From: Streptomyces nitrosporeus
GTDB lineage: Bacteria > Actinomycetota > Actinomycetes > Streptomycetales > Streptomycetaceae
Direction of reading: 5' to 3'
Length of the DNA: 64,000 nucleotides
Assembly: GCF_008704555.1 (NCBI RefSeq)
Contig: NZ_CP023702.1
Span: 3,906,001 to 3,970,000 of the forward strand
Below, piece after piece: positions 19,989 through 27,427 of the stretch; the stretch's first letter is position 1, and each line of letters opens with the position of its first letter. The position numbers were made by a program, and so were the translations under genes. The notes under the pieces were generated by a model. It saw only the letters and a program-made list of their open reading frames with translations. It made no database searches and was not told where the DNA came from.

Positions 19989-20020
19989 GTGTTCCGGACT
20001 TCACCCGCCGTTCACCGGCA
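19989..20020 (+). promoter_or_regulatory. Pho-box-like direct repeats upstream of phoX
   Basis: Two adjacent 11-base units, CTTCACCCGCC (19999-20009) and GTTCACCGGCA (20010-20020), match the Streptomyces PhoP direct-repeat unit (GTTCACC core). A weaker unit lies just before them. They end 66 bases before the start of the PhoX-type phosphatase gene. Phosphate control is an inference from the motif and the gene. Confidence 0.5.
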
Positions 20021-20086
20021 GTCCCACGCACGGCGTGGACGCGCCCCTACCGTCGCGCTCGACACACAGACGGAGGGACGGAAAAC

Positions 20087-22147
20087 GTGCGGAAAATGCT
20101 GCCGCTCATCAGTTCGCACCCCGGTGGGCGCTCTGCGCTGACCTGCCGCTACCGCTGCGGTGACGCCTGCTTCCACGAGGTGCCGAACACCAGCGACAAC
20201 GAGTACGCCGGTGACGTCATCGCCGGTGCCCTTTCGCGCCGCTCGATGATGCGCACGGCCGCGGTGGTGACCGTCGCGGCCGCCGCCGGTACCGCCGCGC
20301 TCACCGGCCCGGGCTCCCCGAGGGCCGAGGCGGCGCCGCTCGCCGACCACCCCGGGAAGAAGCCGAAGCCGGCCGCTTCCGGCGCCCGCGGTCTGCGCTT
20401 CCCGTCGGTGGCCCCCAACACGGCGGACAAGGTCACCGTCCCCGACGGCTACGGCCAGAACGTGGTGATCCGCTGGGGCGAACCGATCCTGCGGGGCGCT
20501 CCCGCCTTCGACCCGGACCGGCAGACCGCGAAGGCGCAGGCCGGCCAGTTCGGCTACAACAACGACTTCCTCTCGCTGCTCCCGCTCCGGGGCGAGCGCG
20601 GCCGGCAGCTGCTGGTCGCCAACCACGAGTACACGGACGAGATCCTGATGTTCCGTGGTTACGATCCGGCCGCCCCGACCCGCGAACAGGTCGAGATCGC
20701 CTGGGCCGCGCACGGACTCTCCGTAGTCGTCGTCCAGGAGGAGAACCGCACCGGCCGGCTGGGCCCGGTCGGCCGCCACCCGTTGAACCGCCGGCTCACC
20801 GCCACCAGCGTCTTCGAGATGACCGGGCCGGCCGCGGGCAGCCCGCTGCTCCGCACCTCCGCCGACCGCACCGGCCGCAGGGTCCTCGGCACCCTGAACA
20901 ACTGTGCGGGCGGCACCACCCCCTGGGGGACGACGCTGCACGGCGAGGAGAACTTCAACCAGTACTTCGCCAACGGCTCGTCCGCCACCGACAAGCGCTA
21001 CGGCATCGGCTCGTCCGCCACCGAGCGCAAGTGGGAGCGGTTCGACAAGCGCTTCGACCTGGCGCAGGAGCCCAACGAGGCGCACCGCTTCGGCTGGGTC
21101 GTCGAACTCGACCCGTACGACCCGGACTCCACTCCCCGCAAGCGGACCGCGCTGGGCCGTTTCAAGCACGAGGCGGCCCAGCCCCGGCTGACCGCCGACG
21201 GCCGTCCGGTCGTCTACATGGGCGACGACGAACGCTTCGACTACTTCTACAAGTTCGTTTCCGGCAAGCGGATGAAGAAGGGTGATTCGCGGGCCGCCCG
21301 TGAGCACAACCTGACGCTGCTGGACGAGGGGACGCTGTACGTCGCCAAGCTGACCGGCGACTCCCCCGCGGACGGGTTCGACGGCACGGGCAGGCTGCCG
21401 GCGGACGGCGAGTTCGACGGCAGCGGGGTGTGGATCCCGCTCGCCACCGGGGACGTCTCGCACGTCCCCGGGATGACCGCCGAAGAGGTGTACGTCTTCA
21501 CGCGGCTGGCCGGTGACAAGGTCGGCGCCACCAAGATGGACCGCCCCGAGGACGTCGAGCCCTCGCCGCGTACCGGCCGGGTCTACGTGGCCCTGACCAA
21601 CAACACCGACCGCGGCAAGGCGGGCAAGGCGGGTGCCGACGAGGCCAACCCGCGCAACGCCAACAAGCACGGCCAGATCCTGGAGCTCGCGGAGAACTGG
21701 GACGACCCGGCGGCTGACGGCTTCGCCTGGCGGCTGTTCCTGGTGGCGGGCGACCCGGAGGACCCGTCGACGTACTTCTCCGGCTTTCCGAAGGAGAAGG
21801 TCAGCCCGATCTCCTGCCCGGACAACGTGGCCTTCGACGACCACGGCAACCTGTGGATCTCCACCGACGGCAACCAGCTCGGCTCGCACGACGGGCTGTT
21901 CGGGGTGGCGACGGCGGGTGAGCGGCGTGGTGAGCTGAAGCAGTTCCTGACGGTGCCGACCGGGGCGGAGACCTGTGGGCCGGTCATCCAGGACCGCCGG
22001 GTCCTGGTCGCCGTGCAGCACCCGGGCGAGGTGGACGGCGCGTCCGTCGAGAAGCCCGCGAGCAGCTGGCCGGACGGGCCGGGACGCATCGTGCGGCCGT
22101 CGGTCGTGGCCGTCTGGCGCAAGGACGGGAAGGACATCGGCGTCTGA
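20087..22147 (+). CDS. PhoX family (DUF839) phosphatase, Tat-exported
   Basis: The 686-residue protein carries a twin-arginine-type signal after a short N-terminal region: LSRRSMMRTAAVVTVAAAAG, cleavage after an Ala-rich stretch near PRAEAAPLA. The mature part is the DUF839/PhoX fold. Visible pieces are NNDFLSLLPLRG, LLVANHEYTDEILMF (Asn/Glu metal ligands), GTTLHGEENFNQYF and CPDNVAFDDHGNLWISTDGN. PhoX enzymes are calcium/iron-dependent alkaline phosphatases that fold in the cytoplasm before Tat export. The GTG start at 20087 has GGAGGG upstream. The divergent 292-base region with the VWA gene holds Pho-box-like repeats. Confidence 0.88.
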   Translation: MRKMLPLISSHPGGRSALTCRYRCGDACFHEVPNTSDNEYAGDVIAGALSRRSMMRTAAVVTVAAAAGTAALTGPGSPRAEAAPLADHPGKKPKPAASGARGLRFPSVAPNTADKVTVPDGYGQNVVIRWGEPILRGAPAFDPDRQTAKAQAGQFGYNNDFLSLLPLRGERGRQLLVANHEYTDEILMFRGYDPAAPTREQVEIAWAAHGLSVVVVQEENRTGRLGPVGRHPLNRRLTATSVFEMTGPAAGSPLLRTSADRTGRRVLGTLNNCAGGTTPWGTTLHGEENFNQYFANGSSATDKRYGIGSSATERKWERFDKRFDLAQEPNEAHRFGWVVELDPYDPDSTPRKRTALGRFKHEAAQPRLTADGRPVVYMGDDERFDYFYKFVSGKRMKKGDSRAAREHNLTLLDEGTLYVAKLTGDSPADGFDGTGRLPADGEFDGSGVWIPLATGDVSHVPGMTAEEVYVFTRLAGDKVGATKMDRPEDVEPSPRTGRVYVALTNNTDRGKAGKAGADEANPRNANKHGQILELAENWDDPAADGFAWRLFLVAGDPEDPSTYFSGFPKEKVSPISCPDNVAFDDHGNLWISTDGNQLGSHDGLFGVATAGERRGELKQFLTVPTGAETCGPVIQDRRVLVAVQHPGEVDGASVEKPASSWPDGPGRIVRPSVVAVWRKDGKDIGV

Positions 22148-22223
22148 TCCGCAGGCCCCGGCCGCCGAGGCGCCGCACCGTAAACCGGGGGACCCGGGCC
22201 GGCACCGGCACTACAGTCGTCCC

Positions 22224-22658
22224 ATGGTTTCCGGTGAGGCGCCGCAGGCGGAGGGCAGCGTCCGGGTCGACGCGTGGATCTGGTCGGTCCGGCTGACGAA
22301 GACACGCTCCCAGGCGGCCGCCGCCTGCAGGGCGGGGCACGTCCGGGTCAACGGTGAGCGGGCCAGGCCCTCGCGGCCCCTGCGGGCCGGGGACGAGGTC
22401 CGGCTGCGGCAGAGCGGCCGGGACCGGATCGTGGTCGTGAAGAAGATCGTCAGGAAGCGGATCGGGCCACCGGTCGCCGTGGAGTGCTACGTCGACAACA
22501 GCCCGCCCCCGCCGCCCCGCGAGGAGGCGTTCCAGGTGCCGGTACGTGACCGGGGGGCGGGCCGGCCGACCAAGCGGGACCGCCGTGAGATGGAGCGCCT
22601 CCGGGGCATCCGGCGCTCCACCCGCGACCCCCGGCGGCCCGGGGGCGACGCCTCGTAG
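22224..22658 (+). CDS. S4-domain RNA-binding protein (Hsp15-like)
   Basis: The 144-residue protein has an S4 RNA-binding domain at residues ~10-60 (VDAWIWSVRLTKTRSQAAAA, then GHVRVNGERARPSRPLRAGD). A basic, Pro-rich C-terminal tail follows (GRPTKRDRREMERLRG). This layout matches Hsp15/HslR-type proteins, which bind stalled 50S subunits carrying peptidyl-tRNA. The exact ribosomal role is inferred from the family. It starts 76 bases after the PhoX gene. Confidence 0.85.
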   Translation: MVSGEAPQAEGSVRVDAWIWSVRLTKTRSQAAAACRAGHVRVNGERARPSRPLRAGDEVRLRQSGRDRIVVVKKIVRKRIGPPVAVECYVDNSPPPPPREEAFQVPVRDRGAGRPTKRDRREMERLRGIRRSTRDPRRPGGDAS

Positions 22659-22670
22659 CACCCCGGCGCC

Positions 22671-22790
22671 GGGTCTCCCGGGCTCCCGTGTCTCCCAGGC
22701 GCCCGGGTGTCCCGGGCTCCCGCGTCTTCCGGGCGCCTGCGTCTCCCGGGCTCCCGGGTCTCCCGCATCTCCCGAACTCCCGTTCTCCCG
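22671..22790. repeat. 34-bp tandem repeat, about 3.5 copies
   Basis: Units begin at 22671, 22705 and 22739. Each starts G[GC]GT[CG]TCCCGGGCTCCC and degenerates toward the end. The array fills the gap between the S4 gene and the convergent DUF2630 gene. Confidence 0.8.
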
Positions 22791-22793
22791 GGG

Positions 22794-23036
22794 TCAGTTC
22801 CGGTAGCCCTCGACCTCGTCGGCCGGGCGGAGTGCCGCCTTCGCGGGGTCTTCGCCGTACTCGCTGAGGGCACGGCGCTGCCGCAGCAGGTCCCAGCACT
22901 GGTCGAGCCGTATCTCCACCTCGCGCAGCCGTGCGCGTTCGGTGTCGGAGAGGCCGTCCAGGGTGGAGCGGGCGCGCAGCTCGCGTTCCTGGGTGACCAG
23001 CCCGTCGATGTGCTGGAAAATGTCCTGTTCGCCCAT
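22794..23036 (-). CDS. DUF2630 family protein
   Basis: The 80-residue protein has the DUF2630 pattern: start MGEQDIFQHIDGLVTQERE, centre RLREVEIRLDQCWDLLRQRR and end PADEVEGYRN. It is predicted to be almost wholly helical and probably forms a coiled coil. These small actinobacterial proteins have no known function. The gap 23037-23166 contains no gene that could be recognised. Confidence 0.88.
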   Translation of the reverse strand: MGEQDIFQHIDGLVTQERELRARSTLDGLSDTERARLREVEIRLDQCWDLLRQRRALSEYGEDPAKAALRPADEVEGYRN

Positions 23037-23166
23037 GGTGTTCCTCCCACGTCCGGGTGGTGGCGGCCCTTTCGGGGCGGCCCGTCGGGACTGGTCGACG
23101 CCCCCGGCTCACGATGTCCACTGTCGCCCTGCCCGTGCGCCCGCGCACGTCGGCGCAGGGCGGGGC

Positions 23167-24051
23167 TCAGCGGGGGCGCGGGGCCGGCCGGTGCGTTGGT
23201 CCGCGGCCCGTCAGGAGCCGTCCCGCGACCCCGCAGACGAGCAGCGCCAGTCCCGCCGCGAGCACGGCCCACACCGTCGTCCGCAGGGACGCCGTCAGCG
23301 CGTCGTACACCGCGGCGGCGGCGTCCCGGTCGCTTCCGGGGACCTGGTCCAGGGCCCTGCTCCGGCCGAGGGCGACCGCGACGCGGAGCAGGACGGCGCC
23401 CAGCGCGAGTCCGGCCCCCGCCACGGCGACCGTGCCGAGGCCGCGCCGCCGGCCGCCCCGTACGAAGGCGAGGCCGGTCACGGCGACCAGCAGCACCGCG
23501 GTGGCGACGGCCGGCCAGACGCTGCAGTAGCGCAGCCACCGGAACGTGGACCGCAGCTCGTCCGCGCGGTCGGCGGAGAGCAGGGTGATCGTGAGGTGCT
23601 GCACCGGGATCTGCTCCGCGAAGGGCACACCGCGGTCCGTCAGGTCCTGTCTGACGCGTTCGATCACCGGTGCCAGGTCGATGGTCACCGCTTGGCCGTC
23701 GTCCTCGCGCAGGGCCTCGGTCACGGTCTCGTGGGCGGTGCGGTTCGCGCTGTCCCACGCCCGCTGGAACGCCTCGGTCGTGGTGAACGACCGCGCGGTC
23801 TCCCGCAGGAAGTCGTCGAGGGCGTCCTGGAGCGGCCCGAGATCGATGTTCTCCATCACCTCGTCGGTGATCAGCGAGGCGATGGTGTCCTGTACGTCGG
23901 AGTCGGAGGCCAGCGGGGAGACCGCCGCGAGGTAGCGGTCGGTGTCGTCGATCTCCAGGTCCACCCACGCGGCGAGCGCGCTCACCGGGACCAGCAGGGC
24001 GAGCAGGATCAGCAGTACCGCCGACAGGGCCGTGGAGAGGTAGGTCCGCAC
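23167..24051 (-). CDS. Integral membrane protein of unknown function
   Basis: The 294-residue protein has one N-terminal membrane helix (STALSAVLLILLALLVPVSA) and an external segment of about 130 residues (SDVQDTIASLITDEVMENID). Three or four more helices follow in the C-terminal half (VWPAVATAVLLVAVTGLAFV; GLGTVAVAGAGLALGAVLL; VWAVLAAGLALLVCGVAG). The topology is common in a Streptomyces family without assigned function. The GTG at 24051 just before the first membrane helix was chosen because longer reading frames run into the divergent gene upstream region. No pathway can be inferred. Confidence 0.65.
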   Translation of the reverse strand: MRTYLSTALSAVLLILLALLVPVSALAAWVDLEIDDTDRYLAAVSPLASDSDVQDTIASLITDEVMENIDLGPLQDALDDFLRETARSFTTTEAFQRAWDSANRTAHETVTEALREDDGQAVTIDLAPVIERVRQDLTDRGVPFAEQIPVQHLTITLLSADRADELRSTFRWLRYCSVWPAVATAVLLVAVTGLAFVRGGRRRGLGTVAVAGAGLALGAVLLRVAVALGRSRALDQVPGSDRDAAAAVYDALTASLRTTVWAVLAAGLALLVCGVAGRLLTGRGPTHRPAPRPR

Positions 24052-24179
24052 CCTCCCCAGCCAAGCCCGTCCGGGAGTCCGGCGCGCCGGACCGTAGGCC
24101 GTTCGAGTTGCCGGGCCGGGCGGCCGGGTGTGCGCTGGAGGGACACGGAGGACGGGGGCGAGGGAAGGAGTTGTCCGCC

Positions 24180-24590
24180 ATGGCCACACACGCAACCATG
24201 CCCCGGCACACACGCTCGCGTGACCGTGCCCCGGCCCGGCCCCACCACCGTTCGATCGGCTGGGCACTGCCTCTGGTGCTGGGTGTGATCGTCGGCTTCT
24301 GGGCCTTCTTCATCCGGCGGGACGGCGGTGAGACCACCGCCGGGCTGATCTGGCTGGGCGTCGTCTCCGGTGTGGCCTTCGCCGTGCTGTGCTTCGCGCT
24401 GGGCCGGGTGCAGGGAAGGCTGCCGGTCGAGGTGCGGGCGGCGGCGTACGGGGCGGTGACCGCGATCGTGATCGGCTACCTCTTCAGCCTGCACCACCAC
24501 AGCGTGCTGTCCTCGACGGTGCTCGGGCTGGGCGTCGGCGCCGGGGTGACCGCGTACGCGTACTACCTCTTCTACACCCGGACGGAATGA
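24180..24590 (+). CDS. Small four-helix membrane protein
   Basis: The 136-residue protein has a basic His/Arg-rich N-terminus (~25 residues). It is followed by four hydrophobic segments (WALPLVLGVIVGFWAFF; GLIWLGVVSGVAFAVLCFAL; AAAYGAVTAIVIGYLFSL; LGLGVGAGVTAYAYYLFYT). A GGAAGGAG Shine-Dalgarno lies before the ATG. The family is not recognised; similar proteins are common in Streptomyces and function is unknown. It is divergent from the membrane protein gene to its left. Confidence 0.7.
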   Translation: MATHATMPRHTRSRDRAPARPHHRSIGWALPLVLGVIVGFWAFFIRRDGGETTAGLIWLGVVSGVAFAVLCFALGRVQGRLPVEVRAAAYGAVTAIVIGYLFSLHHHSVLSSTVLGLGVGAGVTAYAYYLFYTRTE

Positions 24591-24687
24591 GGACGGCGGC
24601 CCGCGGCACGACGACGGCGGCGGGCGCGGCTCCCGGGTCTCATCCCGGGGCCGCGCCCGCCGCCGCCGTGCGTACGGGAGGGGCCGG

Positions 24688-25110
24688 TCAGCCGCGGACG
24701 ACGGTGACCGGGCAGGAGGCGTGCTGGGTGACGTGGAGGCTGACCGAGCCCAGCAGGGTGGCCTTCAGACCGCTGTAGCCGCGGGCGCCGACGACCAGGA
24801 GTTCGGCGCCCCTGGCCCGTTCCAGCAGCGACTGGGCGGGGTTGCCGATCACCACGACCCGCTCCACCCGCTGCGCCCCGTCGGCGCCGAGGGCCTCCTC
24901 CAGCGCCTCGTTGAGCGCCACGGTGGCCACGGCCTGCGGGTCGAAGTCCTCCGGCAGTCCCGGCATCATCGACGCCCAGCTGGTCGCGGGGTACTCCCAG
25001 CTGTTGACCGCCTCGACCGTGTCACCGGTCAGCTCCGCCTGGCGTACCGCCCAGCGGAGCGCCTTGATCGACTGATCCGAGCCGTCCACGCCCACGACGA
25101 TCCTGCCCAT
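24688..25110 (-). CDS. Universal stress protein (UspA fold)
   Basis: The 140-residue single-domain protein begins MGRIVVGVDGSDQSIKALRW and carries the ATP-binding pattern G-x2-G-x9-GS (GARGYSGLKATLLGS). It is therefore likely an ATP-binding Usp that dimerises in the cytoplasm and accumulates under stress. The start at 25110 matches family N-termini; an upstream in-frame ATG at 25146 would add 12 residues. The 160-base upstream region to 25271 holds no other gene. Confidence 0.93.
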   Translation of the reverse strand: MGRIVVGVDGSDQSIKALRWAVRQAELTGDTVEAVNSWEYPATSWASMMPGLPEDFDPQAVATVALNEALEEALGADGAQRVERVVVIGNPAQSLLERARGAELLVVGARGYSGLKATLLGSVSLHVTQHASCPVTVVRG

Positions 25111-25271
25111 GTCTGCCTCCAGCTCTTCGGAACACATCCGGCACACGTCCCATAGACGCGTGTATCCGTCTTAACACGAGACAAACGGGGCGCAGGGGGC
25201 CCGAAGGTCCCTCGTGCCCCGCGCGTCGGCCCTTGTGGCTTGCCTCCGGGCCCCTCTTCGGCCGGAGCCCC

Positions 25272-25934
25272 CTACGGCCCCACCCGGAGCCCGGCGAGCT
25301 GCTGCTCGAAGGGGACGAGGCCGTCCTCCCCGTCGTCGAGCGTGGCTTCCCGGCTCGCTCCGGACCGGGTGTGCCCGGTGAGGGCGGAGGCGAGTTCGCC
25401 GCCCGCCCGGCGGATCCGGGACGGCAGCCCCTCGGCGTACTCGTCGCCGGGCGCTCCCCAGTCCTCGGACGCCGCGTACACGGCGGTCGGCAGGACCACG
25501 GCCCGCAGGTAGGCGAAGAGCGGGCGCATCGCGTGCTCCAGGACCAGCGAGTGCCGAGGGGTGCCGCCGGTCGCCGCGATCAGTACCGGCTTGCCGGTCA
25601 GGGCGGTGTTGTCGATCAGGTCGAAGAACGACTTGAACAGGCCGCTGTACGAGGCGGTGAAGACCGGCGACACGGCGATCACGCCGTCCGCCCCGGTCAC
25701 CGCGTCGATCGCGTCCCGCAGGTCGGCCGGCGGGAAGCCGGTGACCAGGTGGTTGGCGATGGAGACGGCCAGGTCGCGCAGCTCCACGACCCGGACCTCG
25801 ACGGTGCGGTCCTGGTCCGCGGCCAGCCGCTCCCGGGTGGCCTCGGCGAGCCGGTCGGCCAGCAGGCGGGTGGAGGACGGGCTGCTCAGCCCGGCCGACA
25901 CGGCCACGATCTTCAGCGGTGCGGTGGTGAGCAC
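25272..25934 (-). CDS. NAD(P)H-dependent FMN reductase (CE1759-type)
   Basis: This 220-residue flavodoxin-fold flavin reductase begins LKIVAVSAGLSSPSSTRLLA, the phosphate-binding loop typical of NADPH:FMN reductases, and contains VSPVFTASYSGLFKSFFD and LIAATGGTPRHSLVLE. It would supply reduced FMN to the monooxygenase encoded five bases upstream; the pair corresponds to the CE1758/CE1759-type two-component system. The substrate of the pair is unknown. Confidence 0.9.
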   Translation of the reverse strand: MLTTAPLKIVAVSAGLSSPSSTRLLADRLAEATRERLAADQDRTVEVRVVELRDLAVSIANHLVTGFPPADLRDAIDAVTGADGVIAVSPVFTASYSGLFKSFFDLIDNTALTGKPVLIAATGGTPRHSLVLEHAMRPLFAYLRAVVLPTAVYAASEDWGAPGDEYAEGLPSRIRRAGGELASALTGHTRSGASREATLDDGEDGLVPFEQQLAGLRVGP

Positions 25935-25939
25935 GGTAC

Positions 25940-27034
25940 TCAGACCTCCTCGGTGGTGGCCGCGGCACGGGCCGCGGTGACCGCGGGGTGGACGGGGGCG
26001 TCCGGCACAACGGCCGGGCGCAGGGCGGCGAACTCCTTGCGGAGCACCGGGACGACCTCCTCGCCGAGGATGTCGAGCTGCTCCAGGACCGTCTTGAGCG
26101 GCAGCCCGGCGTGGTCCATCAGGAACAGCTGGCGCTGGTAGTCGCCGACGGCGTCCCGGAAGCCCAGGGTCCGCTCGATGACCTCCTGCGGGGAGCCGAC
26201 GGTCAGCGGGGTCTCGCGGGTGAACTCCTCCAGGGACGGCCCGTGGCCGTAGACCGGGGCGTTGTCGAAGTAGGGGCGGAACTCCCTGACCGCGTCCTGG
26301 GAGTTCTTCCGCATGAACACCTGGCCGCCGAGGCCCACGATGGCCTGCTCCTCGGTGCCGTGGCCGTAGTGGGCGTAACGGCGCCGGTAGAGGGCGACCA
26401 TCTTCTTCGTGTGCTCCATCGGCCAGAAGATGTTGTTGTGGAAGAAGCCGTCACCGTAGTAGGCGGCCTGCTCCGCGATCTCCGGGGAGCGGATCGAGCC
26501 GTGCCAGACGAACGGCGGGACGCCGTCCAGCGGGCGCGGGGTCGAGGTGAAGGACTGGAGCGGCGTACGGAACTTCCCCTCCCAGTCGACGACGTCCTCG
26601 CGCCACAGCTTGTGCAGCAGGGCGTAGTTCTCGATGGCCAGCGGAATGCCCTGGCGGATGTCCTTGCCGAACCAGGGGTAGACCGGGCCGGTGTTCCCGC
26701 GGCCCATCATCAGGTCGACGCGGCCGTCGGCGAGGTGCTGGAGCGTGGCGTAGTCCTCGGCGATCTTCACCGGGTCGTTGGTGGTGATCAGCGTGGTGGA
26801 GGTCGAGAGGATGAGGTTCTCGGTGCGGGCGGCGATGTAGCCGAGCGTCGTCGTCGGTGACGACGGGACGAACGGCGGGTTGTGGTGCTCGCCGGTCGCG
26901 AAGACGTCCAGGCCCACTTCCTCGGCCTTCTGCGCGATGGCGAGGGTCGCCTTGATCCGCTCGTTCTCGGTCGGTGTACGGCCGGTCGTGGGGTCGGTGG
27001 TGACGTCCCCGACGGTGAAGATCCCGAACTGCAT
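25940..27034 (-). CDS. LLM-class flavin-dependent monooxygenase (CE1758-type)
   Basis: This 364-residue luciferase-like TIM-barrel protein begins MQFGIFTVGDVTTDPTTGRT. It contains DVFATGEHHNPPFVPSSPTT, LSTSTTLITTNDPVKIAEDY and GRVDLMMGRGNTGPVYPWFG, all normal for bacterial luciferase-like FMN-dependent oxygenases. It sits first in a two-gene operon with the flavin reductase. A GTTGAACGTTGAAC repeat just upstream (27058-27071) is shared with the pirin promoter region, hinting at common, perhaps redox or electrophile, control. Confidence 0.92.
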   Translation of the reverse strand: MQFGIFTVGDVTTDPTTGRTPTENERIKATLAIAQKAEEVGLDVFATGEHHNPPFVPSSPTTTLGYIAARTENLILSTSTTLITTNDPVKIAEDYATLQHLADGRVDLMMGRGNTGPVYPWFGKDIRQGIPLAIENYALLHKLWREDVVDWEGKFRTPLQSFTSTPRPLDGVPPFVWHGSIRSPEIAEQAAYYGDGFFHNNIFWPMEHTKKMVALYRRRYAHYGHGTEEQAIVGLGGQVFMRKNSQDAVREFRPYFDNAPVYGHGPSLEEFTRETPLTVGSPQEVIERTLGFRDAVGDYQRQLFLMDHAGLPLKTVLEQLDILGEEVVPVLRKEFAALRPAVVPDAPVHPAVTAARAAATTEEV

Positions 27035-27057
27035 GACGCCCGCCTCCGTAAGAAGTG

Positions 27058-27071
27058 GTTGAACGTTGAAC
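27058..27071 (-). promoter_or_regulatory. Direct-repeat operator candidate upstream of the LLM/reductase operon
   Basis: Read on the gene strand this is GTTCAACGTTCAAC, 24 bases before the start codon, followed by a third TGTGAAC-type half nearby. It matches 13 of 14 bases of the element before the pirin gene, in the same orientation relative to the gene. Confidence 0.5.
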
Positions 27072-27116
27072 TATGTGAACACACCCTACAACGGGTGGGG
27101 CCGGAGAGCTATTCCC

Positions 27117-27225
27117 GGGTCCCGGGAGGGGTGGCGAAGAGGGCCCGGGAGGGGCCGGGGGCGGGGCCCGGGAGGGTCGGGGACGGAGGCCGGGGAGGGG
27201 AGGGGGGCGGGGCCCGGGACGGGCT
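27117..27225 (+). repeat. Purine-rich, G-run tract
   Basis: About 110 bases of nearly uninterrupted G-runs (GGGCCCGGGAGGGG-type units) lie between the divergent LLM operon and the trpS leader. The G-runs are of a kind able to form quadruplexes. No gene is present here. Confidence 0.6.
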
Positions 27226-27269
27226 GCGGCCCCTCCCCCGGACGGGCGGTGACCGGTACACTTCTCCGT

Positions 27270-27311
27270 ATGACCTCCGTGCCGTGCCGTAACTGGTGGC
27301 GCTCCTCCTAG
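27270..27311 (+). CDS. trpS leader peptide with tandem Trp codons
   Basis: The short frame encodes MTSVPCRNWWRSS, with adjacent TGG codons at 27294-27299. It lies 117 bases upstream of trpS. Directly overlapping its end is a hairpin (arms 27300-27306 and 27310-27316), and 29 bases further is a terminator hairpin with six T. This is the layout of ribosome-mediated transcriptional attenuation: when charged tRNA-Trp is scarce, stalling at the Trp pair would prevent terminator formation. The auxiliary, indolmycin-resistant TrpRS gene of Streptomyces coelicolor is reported to be controlled in this way. Confidence 0.85.
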   Translation: MTSVPCRNWWRSS

Positions 27312-27339
27312 GAGCGGCCGCCTCATCTGCACGGAACCA

Positions 27340-27368
27340 GGGCCGTTCGACATGGACGGTCCTTTTTT
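27340..27368 (+). terminator. trpS attenuator terminator
   Basis: Seven-base arms GGGCCGT (27340-27346) and ACGGTCC (27356-27362), with one G-U pair, enclose a 9-base loop and are followed by TTTTTT (27363-27368). T-runs are rare in this genome, which supports a functional intrinsic terminator. It lies 60 bases before the trpS start. Confidence 0.85.
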
Positions 27369-27427
27369 CGTTGCCCGGGTCCGGGCGGGCCGTCCTCCAC
27401 GCATCCAGCACCCGCGAGGAGACCCCG

